Assembly: GCF_014205175.1 (NCBI RefSeq)
Contig: NZ_JACHNA010000001.1
Coordinates: forward strand, 1,488,001 to 1,552,000
From: Micrococcus cohnii
GTDB taxonomy: Bacteria; Actinomycetota; Actinomycetes; Actinomycetales; Micrococcaceae
Direction: 5' to 3'
DNA length: 64,000 bases
The position numbers were made by a program, and so were the translations under genes. Shown piece after piece: positions 1 to 8,746 of this stretch. The notes below the pieces were generated by a model. That model worked only from the letters and a program-made list of their open reading frames with translations, had not been told where the DNA came from and did no database searches. Positions within the stretch are counted from its first letter, which is position 1. The number at the start of each line of letters is the position of its first letter.

Positions 1-288
1 TTTGAGCTCGGTGACCTTCTTCTTCTTGTCCGGGTGCACGACGTAGTAGGGCTCGAAGCCGTTCTCCACGTCCACGGCGAACTTGCCGAACGGGCCCTTC
101 TTCATCTCCGCGGGCAGGTCCGAGGGTTTGGGCAGGTCCCGGATGTGGCCCACCGACGAGTCGACCACCCAGCCCTCGCCGAGCGCGCCGAGGTACTTCG
201 CGATCGACTTGCTCTTGGCCGGGGACTCCACGATGACGAGCTTGGTGCCCTCGGGCACGCTCGACACGGCGGTGGTGGTTCGGGACAC
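1..288 (-). CDS. topA: DNA topoisomerase I, N-terminal part (cut by window edge)
   Basis: This is the first 96 codons of type IA topoisomerase, which relaxes negatively supercoiled DNA. The start is GTG with GGAGGAAA seven bases upstream. After a short Ser/Thr-rich lead the protein shows the Toprim opening KLVIVESPAKSKSIAKYLG (about residues 16-34), with the acidic residue of VESPAK that helps bind Mg, followed by SVGHIRDLP, a topA hallmark. The rest lies beyond the left edge. Recognition is secure; only the length cannot be judged. Confidence 0.95.
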   Translation of the reverse strand, partial: MSRTTTAVSSVPEGTKLVIVESPAKSKSIAKYLGALGEGWVVDSSVGHIRDLPKPSDLPAEMKKGPFGKFAVDVENGFEPYYVVHPDKKKKVTELK

Positions 289-442
289 GTCGTTTCCTCC
301 AACTCGTCTCAGGTGGGCGCTCGGACCGCGGCGATGTAGCCACGGCGTGAGAACCAGTGCCCCACACTAACCGTTCGGTCCGGGTGCCCCTCTCTTCGTC
401 CTCCGCCCCGTGCGCGGCGGTCCGCGCGGCGGCGGCAGACCG

Positions 443-2092
443 TCATCCGGCCGTCGTGACCTCCTCCAGGAAGCCATCGCAGTAGAGCTCGCGCACGGCC
501 TGCACGAAGCGGGCCGAGGACTGGTCGTCGAGCTCGAGCAGTCCCGAGACCGCACCGATCAGGGCGCCGACCGGCACCTGCCCGTCCGCGGCGGAGAGCA
601 GTCCGGCCGTCGCGGTGTCGAGCGTGGCCACGCGACGCAGGCCTCCGCCCTGACGGGCCAGGATCACCTCGGGGTGCTCGGCGCCGAACCGGGCGTGACG
701 CTCCTCGGTCACGTGGCCGGGAACACGCAGCACCAGGCCCGCGAAACCCTCCTCTCCGGCCGCCTGCGCGGCGTCGCACGCCGCGAGCCGGTCCTGCCGG
801 GCGACCGCGGCCGTCCAGTCCGCGCCGATCGCCGGGTCGACCTGCTGCGTGAGCGTCTCCGCCACCCGCAGCCTGGATGGCTCCGGGGCGGTCCGCCCGC
901 TCGCGACGGCGGGCGCCCCCTCGAGGGCGGGGCGGCGCATCCAGACGTACCCGAAGCCCACGCCCGCGACACCGCGCTCGGCGAAGTCCGCCACATAGTC
1001 GGCGTAGGCGCGCTGATAGGCCGCGGGGTCCAGCTCGAGCGAGGAGTCCTGCAGCCACGTCTCGGCGTAGCCGGCCGGGTCCTGGCGGTCGCGTTGGATC
1101 AGCCATGCGTCGGCGGTCTCGGGGATCCAGGCCAGCGGCCGGGCCAGCGGGTCGTCAGCCCCCTCCGGGATCTCCCAGTTGGCCAGCAGCACGGCCTGAC
1201 CTGCCGGGGTGAGATGCTCGGGCAGCGCCGCCATCAGTTCGGCGACGAGACGGTCCCCCTCCCGGCCTCCGTCGCGGTAGGTCAGCACGGGGGCGTGCGG
1301 GTCGCGACGGGGTGTGATGACGAACGGCGGGTTCGTGACGATCCGATCGAACCGTCGCCCGGCGACGGGGGCGAGCATGTCGCCGGCGAGCAGTTCGACA
1401 CGCGCGCCCAGGTCTTGCCGATCGAGGCCGAGCGTCTCCGCGTTGAGCATGAGGTTGAAGCGGGTGAACGCGAGGCACCGCTCGGACAGATCGGTCGCGG
1501 TCACGTGCTGCACGTGCGCGAGCAGGTGCAGAGTCTGCACGCCGCAGCCGGTGCCCAGGTCCAGGGCCGTGTCCGCGCGGGTGCGGTCGGCGGCTCCGGC
1601 GAGGGTCAGGGAGGCCCGGCCGACGCCGAGCACGTAGTCCTCGGGCAACGGGCCCCGACGCTGCAGGGCGGTCTGGTCGGAGGCGACCCAGAGGTGACCG
1701 GGAACGTCCGTGTCATAGGGCGAGAGGTCCACCAGACCCCGCACACGCCGCTCGGGGCCCTCCCCCGCGCCGACGTCGGCGACGAGTCCGGCGGCCCGAG
1801 CGCCGTCGACCCCGAGCCGGGGCAGGGCGCGCTCCAGGGCCTCGGCCGACACGTCGTCGCCGAGCAGCCACGCGCTGACCGCGGCGTCCAGCGGCCCGGT
1901 GTCGCCGCGGCGTTGGCGGTCAGCCAGGACGGCGCGGGCGGCCTCGGCGTGCTCACGTTCGAGGGCGGCGGCCGCTACGGGCCCGAGCAGGGACTCGATT
2001 GCCGCGTGCGTGAAGGGCAGCTGACGCAAGTCCGCTGCGAGGGCGGCCGCGGTCTGCGGGGTGAGTCGCGGGGCGGGGGCACTGTCGGTCAC
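443..2092 (-). CDS. Class I SAM-dependent methyltransferase, DUF7059-type N-terminus
   Basis: A 549-residue protein. The SAM-binding motif I DLGTGCG is at about residues 178-184 and the N6-adenine/glutamine-type catalytic motif NPPFVI at about 254-259, so it probably methylates an amino group in RNA, DNA or a protein glutamine. The first 130 residues form a helical actinobacterial extension. The C-terminal third carries further domains that I do not recognise in detail. The GTG start overlaps the trhO stop by four bases (GTGA), so the two genes are co-translated. The substrate is unknown; RlmG/HemK-like activity is an inference from NPPF only. Confidence 0.85.
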   Translation of the reverse strand: MTDSAPAPRLTPQTAAALAADLRQLPFTHAAIESLLGPVAAAALEREHAEAARAVLADRQRRGDTGPLDAAVSAWLLGDDVSAEALERALPRLGVDGARAAGLVADVGAGEGPERRVRGLVDLSPYDTDVPGHLWVASDQTALQRRGPLPEDYVLGVGRASLTLAGAADRTRADTALDLGTGCGVQTLHLLAHVQHVTATDLSERCLAFTRFNLMLNAETLGLDRQDLGARVELLAGDMLAPVAGRRFDRIVTNPPFVITPRRDPHAPVLTYRDGGREGDRLVAELMAALPEHLTPAGQAVLLANWEIPEGADDPLARPLAWIPETADAWLIQRDRQDPAGYAETWLQDSSLELDPAAYQRAYADYVADFAERGVAGVGFGYVWMRRPALEGAPAVASGRTAPEPSRLRVAETLTQQVDPAIGADWTAAVARQDRLAACDAAQAAGEEGFAGLVLRVPGHVTEERHARFGAEHPEVILARQGGGLRRVATLDTATAGLLSAADGQVPVGALIGAVSGLLELDDQSSARFVQAVRELYCDGFLEEVTTAG

Positions 2093-3138
2093 GGGGTGCT
2101 CCTGATCGGCCGGGGCGCGGGGCCCGTCGTGGGCGTGAGGGTGGTCGTCGTCGGCGGCGGCGACGCGGACGCAGGTTCCCGCCCCGGCCGGTCAGCACGC
2201 CCGCGGTCCCGCGCGCAGGCGGGGCAGCGCCAGTCCGGGCGGCCGCGCACACAGTCCGAGCAGCGGACCGTCAGCGTTGTGCAGGCCGGATCGGCGCAGT
2301 TGGCGGTGCGGGAGGTTGCGGCGTCGCACAGCTCGCACCGGCCGATGGTCTCCGCCTCGTCCGTGAAGCGCAGGGACTGACGGGCGTCGAACACGGCGAG
2401 CTCGCCGCGCCACAGTCCGGCGTCGCCGCGAGCCTCGCCGTAGCGGACGATGCCGCCCTCGAGCTGGTAGACCTCCGCAAAACCGCGCTGGCGCAGCAGG
2501 GCGGAGAGGATCTCGCAGCGCACCCCTCCGGTGCAGTAGGTCACCACGGGTGCGTCCTTGAGGTGGTCGAAGGCGCCGCCGTCGATCGCCGTCAGGAAGT
2601 CGCGGGTGGTCTCGATCGGCGACCCATCGTCGTCCAGACCCGGCGAGTGGGCGCCCTCGAACCGACCGATGCGCGCCTCCACGGTGTTGCGGCCGTCGAG
2701 GAAGACGACGGGATTCGCTGTACTGGCCCGCTCGGCGACGAGGGCGTCGACCCGCTCGGGGCTGAGATGCTCACCGGTGCCGACGACGCCGCGCTCATCC
2801 ACCTCGATGCGCTCGGGCGCGCCGAACGCCACCAACTCGGGGCGGACCTTGACCGACAGTCTCGGGAAGTCGGCGGCTGAGCCGTCGGACCACTTCACCT
2901 CGAGGTCGTGGAACGGGCCGTATTCGCGCGTCTGCTTCACGTACTGCTTGACCGCGTCGACGGGTCCGCCGACCGTGCCGTTGATGCCCTGGGCGGAGAC
3001 GATGATCCTCCCGGTCAGCCCCAGGGACGAGGCCAGGACGCGCTGCCACAGGCGCACGGCCTCCGGGTCGGCGACGGGGGCGAAGCGGTAGTACAGGGCG
3101 ATGCGGGAGACGGTGCCCGCCGGCGTGGGGGTGCTCAT
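2089..3138 (-). CDS. trhO: tRNA uridine(34) hydroxylase, rhodanese family
   Basis: TrhO (YceA, UPF0176) makes 5-hydroxyuridine at tRNA position 34 using oxygen. At 349 residues it has the acylphosphatase-like N-terminal domain ([14 protein letters not shown], about 45-58) and a rhodanese domain with the active-site loop CTGGVRC (about 202-208, Cys202 catalytic). It ends in a cysteine-rich tail with several CxxC pairs, common in actinobacterial members. The start ATG sits 8 bases after TACCCT on the coding strand, a likely leaderless promoter. It is followed directly by the methyltransferase with overlapping stop and start. Confidence 0.93.
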   Translation of the reverse strand: MSTPTPAGTVSRIALYYRFAPVADPEAVRLWQRVLASSLGLTGRIIVSAQGINGTVGGPVDAVKQYVKQTREYGPFHDLEVKWSDGSAADFPRLSVKVRPELVAFGAPERIEVDERGVVGTGEHLSPERVDALVAERASTANPVVFLDGRNTVEARIGRFEGAHSPGLDDDGSPIETTRDFLTAIDGGAFDHLKDAPVVTYCTGGVRCEILSALLRQRGFAEVYQLEGGIVRYGEARGDAGLWRGELAVFDARQSLRFTDEAETIGRCELCDAATSRTANCADPACTTLTVRCSDCVRGRPDWRCPACARDRGRADRPGREPASASPPPTTTTLTPTTGPAPRPIRSTP

Positions 3139-3189
3139 CGTCGACCAGGGTAGTTCGACAGACCATGGTGCCCGCCCTCACACGCGGCG

Positions 3190-3195
3190 TAGGGT
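3190..3195 (+). promoter_or_regulatory. Leaderless-type -10 element of the GNAT gene
   Basis: TAGGGT lies six bases before the ATG at 3202, so transcription would begin at or next to the start codon. No Shine-Dalgarno sequence is present. Confidence 0.5.
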
Positions 3196-3201
3196 GCCGA
3201 T

Positions 3202-4002
3202 ATGACACAGACACTCGACACCGCCCTCGTGGACACGTGGTTCGACGCCTGGGCGCGCTCCCGCGGATACCAGACGGACCGGCGGGACGGACGGCGGGCC
3301 GCCCTGCGCTCCTCTCGACCGGTCGGCGCCGTGCGCACCGACGAGTCCGCCGCCGAGGCGACCGCCGCACGACAGGCCCAGGCCGACCTGCCCGAGACGT
3401 GGGAGCACGTGCTGGTCGAGCCCGACGACCAGGACCTGAGCGTCGCCCTGGACCGACTGCGGGAGCGGCCCGGACAGCTGCTGACCGTGTTCGGTCAGGC
3501 CCGGGCCGATCTCGAGGCCGCCGGGCTGCGCGAGGCCTGTCCCGCGGAGCTGCTGATGGCCGTCGAGATGGACCCCGAGGTGCAGGATGTCGAACCGCCC
3601 CTGACTCCCGAGGGGCTCCGGGCGGAGCTCGACGAACCGGTCGAGGGCAGCCGTCGCGTGCGGATCTGGGCCTCGGGTGAGGGTGCGAGCACCGTCCCGG
3701 AGGGCGAGGACGAGCTCGCCGCCCTGGGCTGGGTGACCTTCGAGGGCGAGACCGCCGTGTACGACCGGATCTGGACCGCGCCCCAGCACCGTCGGCGCGG
3801 CCTGGGTTCGCTCGTGATGCGGCATCTGACCAGCGAGGCGATGACCGCCCAGCTCTCCCAGGGCCTGCTCGTCGCCTCCCCCGACGGTCAGAAGCTGTAC
3901 GGGCACCTGGGCTGGCGTGAGGTCGCCCCCGTGCGGATCCACGCCCTCGACGGTCAGGCGCAGGGCTCTCAGGCCGAGCACACCGGCACGATGGGCCGGT
4001 GA
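3202..4002 (+). CDS. GNAT family N-acetyltransferase
   Basis: A 266-residue protein. The C-terminal half matches the GNAT fold: a beta strand with VTFEGETAVYDRIWTAP (about 180-196), then the acetyl-CoA pyrophosphate loop RRRGLGSLVMRHL (about 198-210), and a closing segment SPDGQKLYGHLGW. It would transfer an acetyl group from acetyl-CoA to an unknown amine. The N-terminal 150 residues are helical and acidic. The gene overlaps the following helicase start by four bases (GTGA). It diverges from trhO, so the 63-bp spacer carries back-to-back leaderless promoters. Confidence 0.85.
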   Translation: MTQTLDTALVDTWFDAWARSRGYQTDRRDGRRAALRSSRPVGAVRTDESAAEATAARQAQADLPETWEHVLVEPDDQDLSVALDRLRERPGQLLTVFGQARADLEAAGLREACPAELLMAVEMDPEVQDVEPPLTPEGLRAELDEPVEGSRRVRIWASGEGASTVPEGEDELAALGWVTFEGETAVYDRIWTAPQHRRRGLGSLVMRHLTSEAMTAQLSQGLLVASPDGQKLYGHLGWREVAPVRIHALDGQAQGSQAEHTGTMGR

Positions 4003-6446
4003 CCGCCTCCCGCGGAACCTCGGCGGAGGCGACGCAGGCGGTGCTGTCCGCCCTGGGCCGCCGCAGCCTGCCCGAGCAGGTCCGGCACGTGCGTCGTCTG
4101 CCGGCTCGGCCGGCCGATCCGGTGCCGTGGCCTGCGGCCGCCCCGGAGTCGTTCGTGCGCGCCGCCGATCGTCTGGGTGTGAAGCGTCCGTGGTCGCACC
4201 AGGTCCGAGCGGCCGAGTCCGCGATCGCCGGGCGACACACGGCCCTGGCCACGGGCACCGCCTCCGGCAAGTCGCTGGCGTATCAGCTCGCCTTGAGCAT
4301 CGCGCGGGCCGAGGACCCGCGGGCCCGGGCCCTGTACCTGGCCCCCACGAAGGCGCTCGCGGCCGATCAGCTGGCCGGATGGCGCTCGCTGGCCGACGCC
4401 GGGGTGCCGGACCTGCTGGCCGGGCTCTACGACGGCGACACCGAGCGAGCCGACCGCGTTTGGGCGCGCGAGCACGCCACGGTCGTGCTGACCAATCCGG
4501 ACATGCTGCACGTCGGGATCCTGCCGCATCACGAGCGGTGGGCCTCGTTCTTCCGGAACCTGGCGTTCGTGGTGATCGACGAGGCGCACACCTATCGCGG
4601 CGTCTTCGGCTCGCAGGTGGCGATTCTGCTGCGTCGGCTGCGCAGGATCGCGGCGCACTATCGTCGGGACGCACCGCAGACGGTGTTCCTCGGCGCCTCG
4701 GCGACCTCGGCCACCCCGAGCCGACACCTGGCGCAGTTGGTGGGTGTGGACGAGGAGCAGGTGACCGCCGTGACCGAAGACGGCTCCCCGCACGGGGCCG
4801 TCACGGTGGCGTTCTGGCAGCCCGAGCTGACGGACCGGCACGGCGAGAACGGGGCGCCGCTGCGCCGCTCGGCGACGGCCGCGGCGGCGGACCTGGTGAC
4901 CGATCTGGCGCTGCAGCAGGTGCGCACACTCGCGTTCATCCGCTCCCGCCGAGGCGCGGAGGCGATCGCGTCGACGGCGAAACGTCAGCTCGAGGAGGTC
5001 GAGGCGGGGCTGGGCACGCGCGTGGCCGCCTACCGGTCGGGCTACCTGCCCGAAGAGCGCCGAGAGCTCGAGGAGCGCCTGCGCTCGGGACGACTGCTCG
5101 GCCTGGCTTCCACCCCGGCTCTGGAGATGGGCATCGACGTGGCCGGTCTCGACGCGGTCGTGGTGGCCGGCTGGCCGGGAACACGCGCCTCGTTCTTCCA
5201 GCAGATCGGCCGAGCCGGACGCGCCGGCGACGAGTCCACGGCGTTCTTCGTCGCCTCGGACGACCCGCTCGACGCGTTCTTGGCCGAGCATCCGGAGTCC
5301 GTGTTCGACACGGGGGTCGAGGACACCGTCCTCGACCCGGCCAACCCGCACCTGCTCGGGGCGCAGCTGTGCGCGGCAGCCGCCGAAATGCCGCTCACCC
5401 CGGCGGACCTGGACCGCTTCGGTGACCCGGAGTCGGTGCGGACGCTCGTGGACCGACTGGTCGAGCAGGGGCTGCTGCGCCGTCGGCCCGCGGGCTGGTT
5501 CTGGACGCACCCCGAGCACGCCGCGGCCCTCGTCTCGCTGCGCGATGACGGCGGCGGGCCGGTCGACATCATCGACGTTGAGACCGGCTCGCTGTTGGGG
5601 ACGATGGACTCGCCACAGACGCACTACCAGGCCCACCCGGGCGCGGTGTACACGCATCAGGACCGCACCTTCGAGGTGCTCGAACTCGATGAGGACGCCC
5701 ACGCCGTGATCGTGCAGCGGGCCTGGCCCGACTTCACGACGCAGGCCCGTGACGTCACCGCGGTGGAGATCGAGCAGGTCGTCGAACGCGTCACCGTCGA
5801 CGACGGCACCCTGGCGTGGAACCTGGGCGAGGTGCGGGTGCGCACCCAGGTGGTCTCGTTCCAGCGCAAGGCGCTCGTCTCGGGCGAGGTGCTCGGCGAG
5901 GAGCCGCTCGAGCTGCCCGCCCGCGAGCTGTTCACCCAGGCGGTGTGGTTCGAGGCGCCCTCCGAGGCCCTCGTGCGCACCGGACTGACCACCGACCGGC
6001 TGCCCGGGGCGCTGCACGCGGCCGAGCACGCGATGATCGGCATGATGCCGCTGGTGGCCTCGAACGATCGCTGGGACATCGGCGGGGTCTCGATGGTGCT
6101 GCACCCGGACACGGGCGTGCCCACGGTGTTCGTGTACGACGGCCGCCCCGGGGGCGCCGGGTTCGCCGAGCGCGGCTTCCGCCAGGCCCGGCGCTGGGTG
6201 GCCGCGACGGCCGAGGCCGTGCGGTCCTGCGAATGCGAGGGCGGCTGCCCCTCGTGCGTGCAGTCCCCGAAGTGCGGAAACCGGAATTCTCCCTTGGACA
6301 AGGCCGGCGCCGTGTCCGTGCTTGAGTTCCTCGCCGCGCGGTTCGACGCACTCACCCCGGTCGGTCCCCCGGCACAGACGGCTCCGAGTCCCGCGGACTC
6401 ACCGCCGAGGGCTCCGGAGCCGCGTCCTGGGGCGGACCTGGGCTAA
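3999..6446 (+). CDS. DEAD/DEAH-box helicase with DUF1998-type zinc domain (MrfA/YprA-like)
   Basis: An 815-residue superfamily 2 helicase. Walker A is GTASGKS (about 86-92), motif II is DEAH in VVIDEAHTYRGVFGSQVA, and motif VI is QQIGRAGRAG. The C-terminal domain ends with the four-cysteine signature CECEGGCPSCVQSPKCGN, as in the B. subtilis mitomycin repair factor MrfA. By family knowledge it is a 3'-5' DNA helicase in lesion repair, which is an inference here. The GTG start is coupled to the preceding GNAT gene. Its last 95 bases overlap the 3' end of the oppositely oriented TadE-like gene. Confidence 0.9.
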   Translation: MTASRGTSAEATQAVLSALGRRSLPEQVRHVRRLPARPADPVPWPAAAPESFVRAADRLGVKRPWSHQVRAAESAIAGRHTALATGTASGKSLAYQLALSIARAEDPRARALYLAPTKALAADQLAGWRSLADAGVPDLLAGLYDGDTERADRVWAREHATVVLTNPDMLHVGILPHHERWASFFRNLAFVVIDEAHTYRGVFGSQVAILLRRLRRIAAHYRRDAPQTVFLGASATSATPSRHLAQLVGVDEEQVTAVTEDGSPHGAVTVAFWQPELTDRHGENGAPLRRSATAAAADLVTDLALQQVRTLAFIRSRRGAEAIASTAKRQLEEVEAGLGTRVAAYRSGYLPEERRELEERLRSGRLLGLASTPALEMGIDVAGLDAVVVAGWPGTRASFFQQIGRAGRAGDESTAFFVASDDPLDAFLAEHPESVFDTGVEDTVLDPANPHLLGAQLCAAAAEMPLTPADLDRFGDPESVRTLVDRLVEQGLLRRRPAGWFWTHPEHAAALVSLRDDGGGPVDIIDVETGSLLGTMDSPQTHYQAHPGAVYTHQDRTFEVLELDEDAHAVIVQRAWPDFTTQARDVTAVEIEQVVERVTVDDGTLAWNLGEVRVRTQVVSFQRKALVSGEVLGEEPLELPARELFTQAVWFEAPSEALVRTGLTTDRLPGALHAAEHAMIGMMPLVASNDRWDIGGVSMVLHPDTGVPTVFVYDGRPGGAGFAERGFRQARRWVAATAEAVRSCECEGGCPSCVQSPKCGNRNSPLDKAGAVSVLEFLAARFDALTPVGPPAQTAPSPADSPPRAPEPRPGADLG

Positions 6447-6813
6447 CGGGGCTCGACGGGAGCCCCGAGTCTCCCGGCGGGCCGGCGCGGGACTCGGTGC
6501 GGGCGGTGATGCCGAACAGCCGTTCGCTCGTGACGGTGACCCGCACGCTGCCGCTGTCCTCGACGGTGCACTCGGCCAGCTGCGTCCCGTTGCGGGCGGC
6601 GACCGACGCCGCGAGGGGGCACGGGTCGACCGCGCCAGTCCGTCCCCCGTTGCCGGGGGCGCCGCGGTGGGCGTCGGCCGCGGCGAGCGCGGCCAGGTCC
6701 GCCGCGGCGGAGGCCCGCGCGTCCTCAGTCGCGGCCTGGGACACCCCGCCCACCAGCACGCACGCGGTCAGCCCGAGCAGTGCGCTGCCCAGAGCGGTGA
6801 CGGTGCCGCTCAT
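6352..6813 (-). CDS. TadE-like minor pilin (Rv3654c type)
   Basis: A 153-residue protein opening with one hydrophobic segment (about 3-27), then DARASAAADLAALAAADAH, the usual pattern of actinobacterial Rv3654c-type proteins that follow TadE in tad operons. A single conserved cysteine pair (Cys64, Cys81) follows, then a Pro/Ser/Gly-rich low-complexity tail. It overlaps the TadE gene by four bases. The tail is encoded opposite the helicase 3' end (6352-6446). Likely a minor subunit or assembly factor of the Flp pilus. Confidence 0.75.
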   Translation of the reverse strand: MSGTVTALGSALLGLTACVLVGGVSQAATEDARASAAADLAALAAADAHRGAPGNGGRTGAVDPCPLAASVAARNGTQLAECTVEDSGSVRVTVTSERLFGITARTESRAGPPGDSGLPSSPVSPGPPQDAAPEPSAVSPRDSEPSVPGDRPG

Positions 6814-7328
6814 GGTCCGGCCCCGTTTCCACCCGGCGCTGAGGCCTCATCGGCGCCGCCCGCCTCATCGGAGGCGTCCTCGGGCCACTGCTGCGGGGCG
6901 CTCGCCTCTGCGCTGAGGCGGACCCCGTCGAACCACCCCAGCGGACCGGGGCCTGCATGCGTGACCGAGACGCTCACCCAGCCGTCGGCCTCCGTGTGCT
7001 CGAGACGGGCTGACTCTCCCGCCATCCGCCGAACGGCCTCAGCCGCCGCCGTCTCCCCGTCGCCGCGGGCCAGGATCCTGGCGGCCGACCCTGCGGCGTC
7101 CTGGCTGCGGACCTGCTGGACGCCCACCGCGGCGGTCGCCACGAGCGCGACGAGCACCAGCACGACTGTCGGCAGCAGCACGGCGTACTCGGCGGTGACG
7201 GCCCCGTGATCCGAGCGGGTGTGCGCAGGGCGCCTGCCACGGCGCACGGACACACGACGGGGTGGGCGCCCGGCCCGGGCGACGACGTGTCGCCCGGGCC
7301 GGGATCCGTGATCGAGATGATCACTCAC
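6810..7328 (-). CDS. tadE: TadE family minor pilin
   Basis: A 172-residue protein with an Arg-rich leader and the prepilin-like segment DHGAVTAEYAVLLPTVVL followed by a hydrophobic stretch (about 40-70). This is the TadE signature (G-x-x-T-A-E-Y-A). TadE proteins are pseudopilins of the Flp pilus. The GTG start lies eight bases upstream of the pilin stop codon, with GAGG further upstream, so it was the downstream partner of the now interrupted pilin gene. The C-terminal 40 residues are acidic and low in complexity. Confidence 0.82.
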   Translation of the reverse strand: MSDHLDHGSRPGRHVVARAGRPPRRVSVRRGRRPAHTRSDHGAVTAEYAVLLPTVVLVLVALVATAAVGVQQVRSQDAAGSAARILARGDGETAAAEAVRRMAGESARLEHTEADGWVSVSVTHAGPGPLGWFDGVRLSAEASAPQQWPEDASDEAGGADEASAPGGNGAGP

Positions 7329-7443
7329 GGTTCAGCGCCTCGGTGACCAGGTCAGTGAGCAGGCCCTGCACGTCACCGCCGGAGAGCACGACGCCCAGCA
7401 GCCCGGCGAAGCCGACGGCGGCGAGCGTGAGGATGCCGTACTC
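7321..7443 (-). pseudogene. DUF4244/Flp-type pilin, 3' part, separated by the integrated element
   Basis: It encodes EYGILTLAAVGFAGLLGVVL and the remainder of a pilin hydrophobic helix, ending in LVTEALNRE. It lacks a start and the first 47 or so codons, which are found 11.8 kb away at 19282-19426. Upstream of codon GAG the frame runs into element DNA. Before the insertion this would have been a roughly 90-residue Flp-pilin-like DUF4244 protein. The frame stays open into the element, but that stretch contains a terminator hairpin and no convincing ribosome site, so expression of a chimera is unlikely. Confidence 0.85.
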
Positions 7444-7465
7444 GGATGATGTGTCACAGCACCTG
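7430..7465. other. attL junction of the integrated element
   Basis: Host pilin coding sequence ends and element sequence begins at about 7439-7443 (plus strand gTAcTC). The matching place at the other end reads aTAtTC at 19280-19285. The shared bases TA and TC mark the possible crossover dinucleotide. Element-side bases TCGGATGATGTGTC form the right arm of the reconstructed attP. Confidence 0.7.
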
Positions 7466-7484
7466 TTGAACGGGTGCAGACATG

Positions 7485-7522
7485 AAAGGGCCCCGCCGGT
7501 GGTGGAACACCTCGGGGCCTTG
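7485..7522. terminator. Hairpin terminator just inside the left end of the element
   Basis: The arms AGGGCCCCG (7487-7495) and CGGGGCCT (7513-7520) are flanked by A and T runs, with one bulged base. It can act in both directions and would insulate element transcription from the tad operon. Confidence 0.6.
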
Positions 7523-7547
7523 GCCACCACGGTTAGGACGTGATGAC

Positions 7548-7676
7548 GTGCCCCACTCTACTACCCATTCCCCCGCGCCCATCTGGCGGACCATCGCCGA
7601 GCAGACCGCCGCGACCGTTGCTGTCGTCGCCGTTTTCACGCTCGCTCACCTGCCCTCCGTATTCGTGGGGGTCTGA
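7548..7676 (+). CDS. Small single-pass membrane protein (42 aa)
   Basis: It starts at GTG with AGGA ten bases upstream and ends two bases before the next ATG. The protein is PHSTTHSPAPIWRTIAEQ followed by a hydrophobic helix TAATVAVVAVFTLAHLPSVF. I do not recognise a family. Its tight spacing to the zinc-motif protein suggests one small rightward transcription unit. It could be spurious because of its size, but the hydrophobic segment and the spacing favour a real gene. Confidence 0.4.
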   Translation: MPHSTTHSPAPIWRTIAEQTAATVAVVAVFTLAHLPSVFVGV

Positions 7677-7677
7677 G

Positions 7678-7878
7678 ATGTCCGCCTACACGACCACCGA
7701 TGCCGTCTGCCTCGAGTGCACCCGCGCCGAGGACTCCACCACGTACCGGGCCGGGGTCTGCGTGATCTGCCAGACCGAGCAGATGGTGGCCCGCCTCGAG
7801 GCCGTCGTGGCCGCACACCTGACCGCCGGCCGTGCCCTGCTGGACGACGACACGGCCCGCCCTCTTACACCGCCCTAA
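7678..7878 (+). CDS. Small protein with two CxxC motifs (66 aa)
   Basis: Starts MSAYTTTDAVCLEC. Two pairs, CLEC (11-14) and CVIC (about 29-32), are spaced as in a small zinc ribbon, followed by an alpha-helical tail. Proteins of this kind are frequent in actinobacterial phages and integrative elements, with unknown roles. The purine-rich GTGGGGGTCTGAG precedes the ATG, and the gene follows the 42-codon frame by one base. Confidence 0.5.
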   Translation: MSAYTTTDAVCLECTRAEDSTTYRAGVCVICQTEQMVARLEAVVAAHLTAGRALLDDDTARPLTPP

Positions 7879-8285
7879 ACCGCCGGCGCACGTACCTCAC
7901 GCGCAATGCGTGGGGCCGTGTGCTGTCCGCTGTCGCACTCGTGCGCCAGTGGGCGGCATAGGGCCTCTAGTACCGGTCCCAGCGTGGAAAGCCTGCCGAG
8001 CTGCTAATCAACTCAGGCGCAGTCGAAACACCTCCCCCGAACCGTCCGAACTGCCGGACGGAGCACCCGCCAGACGTCGGCGCGGCGCCAGGGCCACAAC
8101 GGACGACGCCCGCCGAACGGTGGGGGTCTAGTCGTCGTGGGCGAACGTCGCTGAGTGGAGGCGGGGGCGGCGGGAACTTTGGGGCAGGGGGTCATAGCGA
8201 GGGCCACCCGTAGGGTGTCCGCTTCCTGCCTGAGAGACCACCAATCACACCAGGGCCAGCACCGGCCCCACCCGTAGGAGGAAAC
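7879..8285. other. 407-bp gap inside the element
   Basis: No convincing reading frame is present on either strand. The only structure I see is the direct repeat CCACCCGTAGG at 8204-8214 and 8268-8278; the second copy merges into the ribosome site of the next gene. A promoter for the 8286 gene should lie here but I cannot place it. Confidence 0.4.
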
Positions 8286-8555
8286 ATGACGCAGCAGTAC
8301 CCGGCCCCGTTCGAGTTCCACAACGTGACGACGATGGTTCAGGTTGAGATGACCGCGGACCTGTCGACGCTGAGGGCCGACGGGAAGATCGTTGTTGCCG
8401 GGGACACGGCGCGTTCGTCGGCGTGGGCGGACGTCACGATCACCGATGACGATTTCGAGGGTGAGCAGCGGTTCTCCGTGAATCTCGCTCAGGCCCGCAT
8501 GATGGCGGCGTACTTCCTGAACGTCGCGGACGCTATCGAGGCGGCAGCCGAGTAA
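8286..8555 (+). CDS. Hypothetical 89-aa protein
   Basis: It has an excellent ribosome site (TAGGAGGAAAC before ATG) and is followed by a strong terminator, so it is probably a real monocistronic gene. The protein opens MTQQYPAPFEFHNVTTMVQV and looks like a small beta-rich domain ending in a helix (MAAYFLNVADAIEAAAE). I find no known motif. It lies between the left small genes and the efflux cargo. Confidence 0.65.
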   Translation: MTQQYPAPFEFHNVTTMVQVEMTADLSTLRADGKIVVAGDTARSSAWADVTITDDDFEGEQRFSVNLAQARMMAAYFLNVADAIEAAAE

Positions 8556-8572
8556 TCCACAGGCACAGTAGA

Positions 8573-8602
8573 AAGGGCCACACGGAATGCCGTGTGGCCC
8601 TT
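8573..8602. terminator. Strong intrinsic terminator
   Basis: A perfect 13-bp stem, AAGGGCCACACGG (8573-8585) and CCGTGTGGCCCTT (8590-8602), with loop AATG. It closes the 8286 gene and separates it from the efflux pump promoter. Confidence 0.85.
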
Positions 8603-8673
8603 ATACCCGGCTTGACGCCGGGATGGGGCAATGAACACCCAGCTGGATTGTGAGGCATCCCTCTGTCGGAGCG

Positions 8674-8703
8674 TTGACGTTTACTTTACTAACCTGTTAG
8701 TAT
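8674..8703 (+). promoter_or_regulatory. Promoter of the efflux pump gene
   Basis: TTGACG (8674-8679) and TAGTAT (8698-8703) are spaced by 18 bases, giving a predicted start near 8710. The -10 region overlaps the inverted repeat at 8687-8702. Confidence 0.6.
8687..8702. promoter_or_regulatory. TetR-type operator
   Basis: The perfect inverted repeat TACTAAC-CT-GTTAGTA sits across the -10 box of the pump promoter. Binding of a dimeric repressor here would block transcription. The adjacent TetR gene at 10273 is the obvious candidate. Confidence 0.7.
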
Positions 8704-8746
8704 AGTTTCGTTGATGCGACTACAGGCAGAGGACAGGGGTACAACA

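Noticed and set aside
410-2380. A 656-codon plus-strand frame opposite the methyltransferase and trhO genes
   Set aside because: It is a shadow of two well-recognised minus-strand genes. It is Arg/Gly-rich with no domain, a usual effect of very high GC content.
7321-7530. A 69-codon chimeric frame across attL as a functional pilin
   Set aside because: Its 5' part passes through a terminator hairpin, lacks a ribosome site, and lacks the pilin leader, which is intact at 19282-19426.
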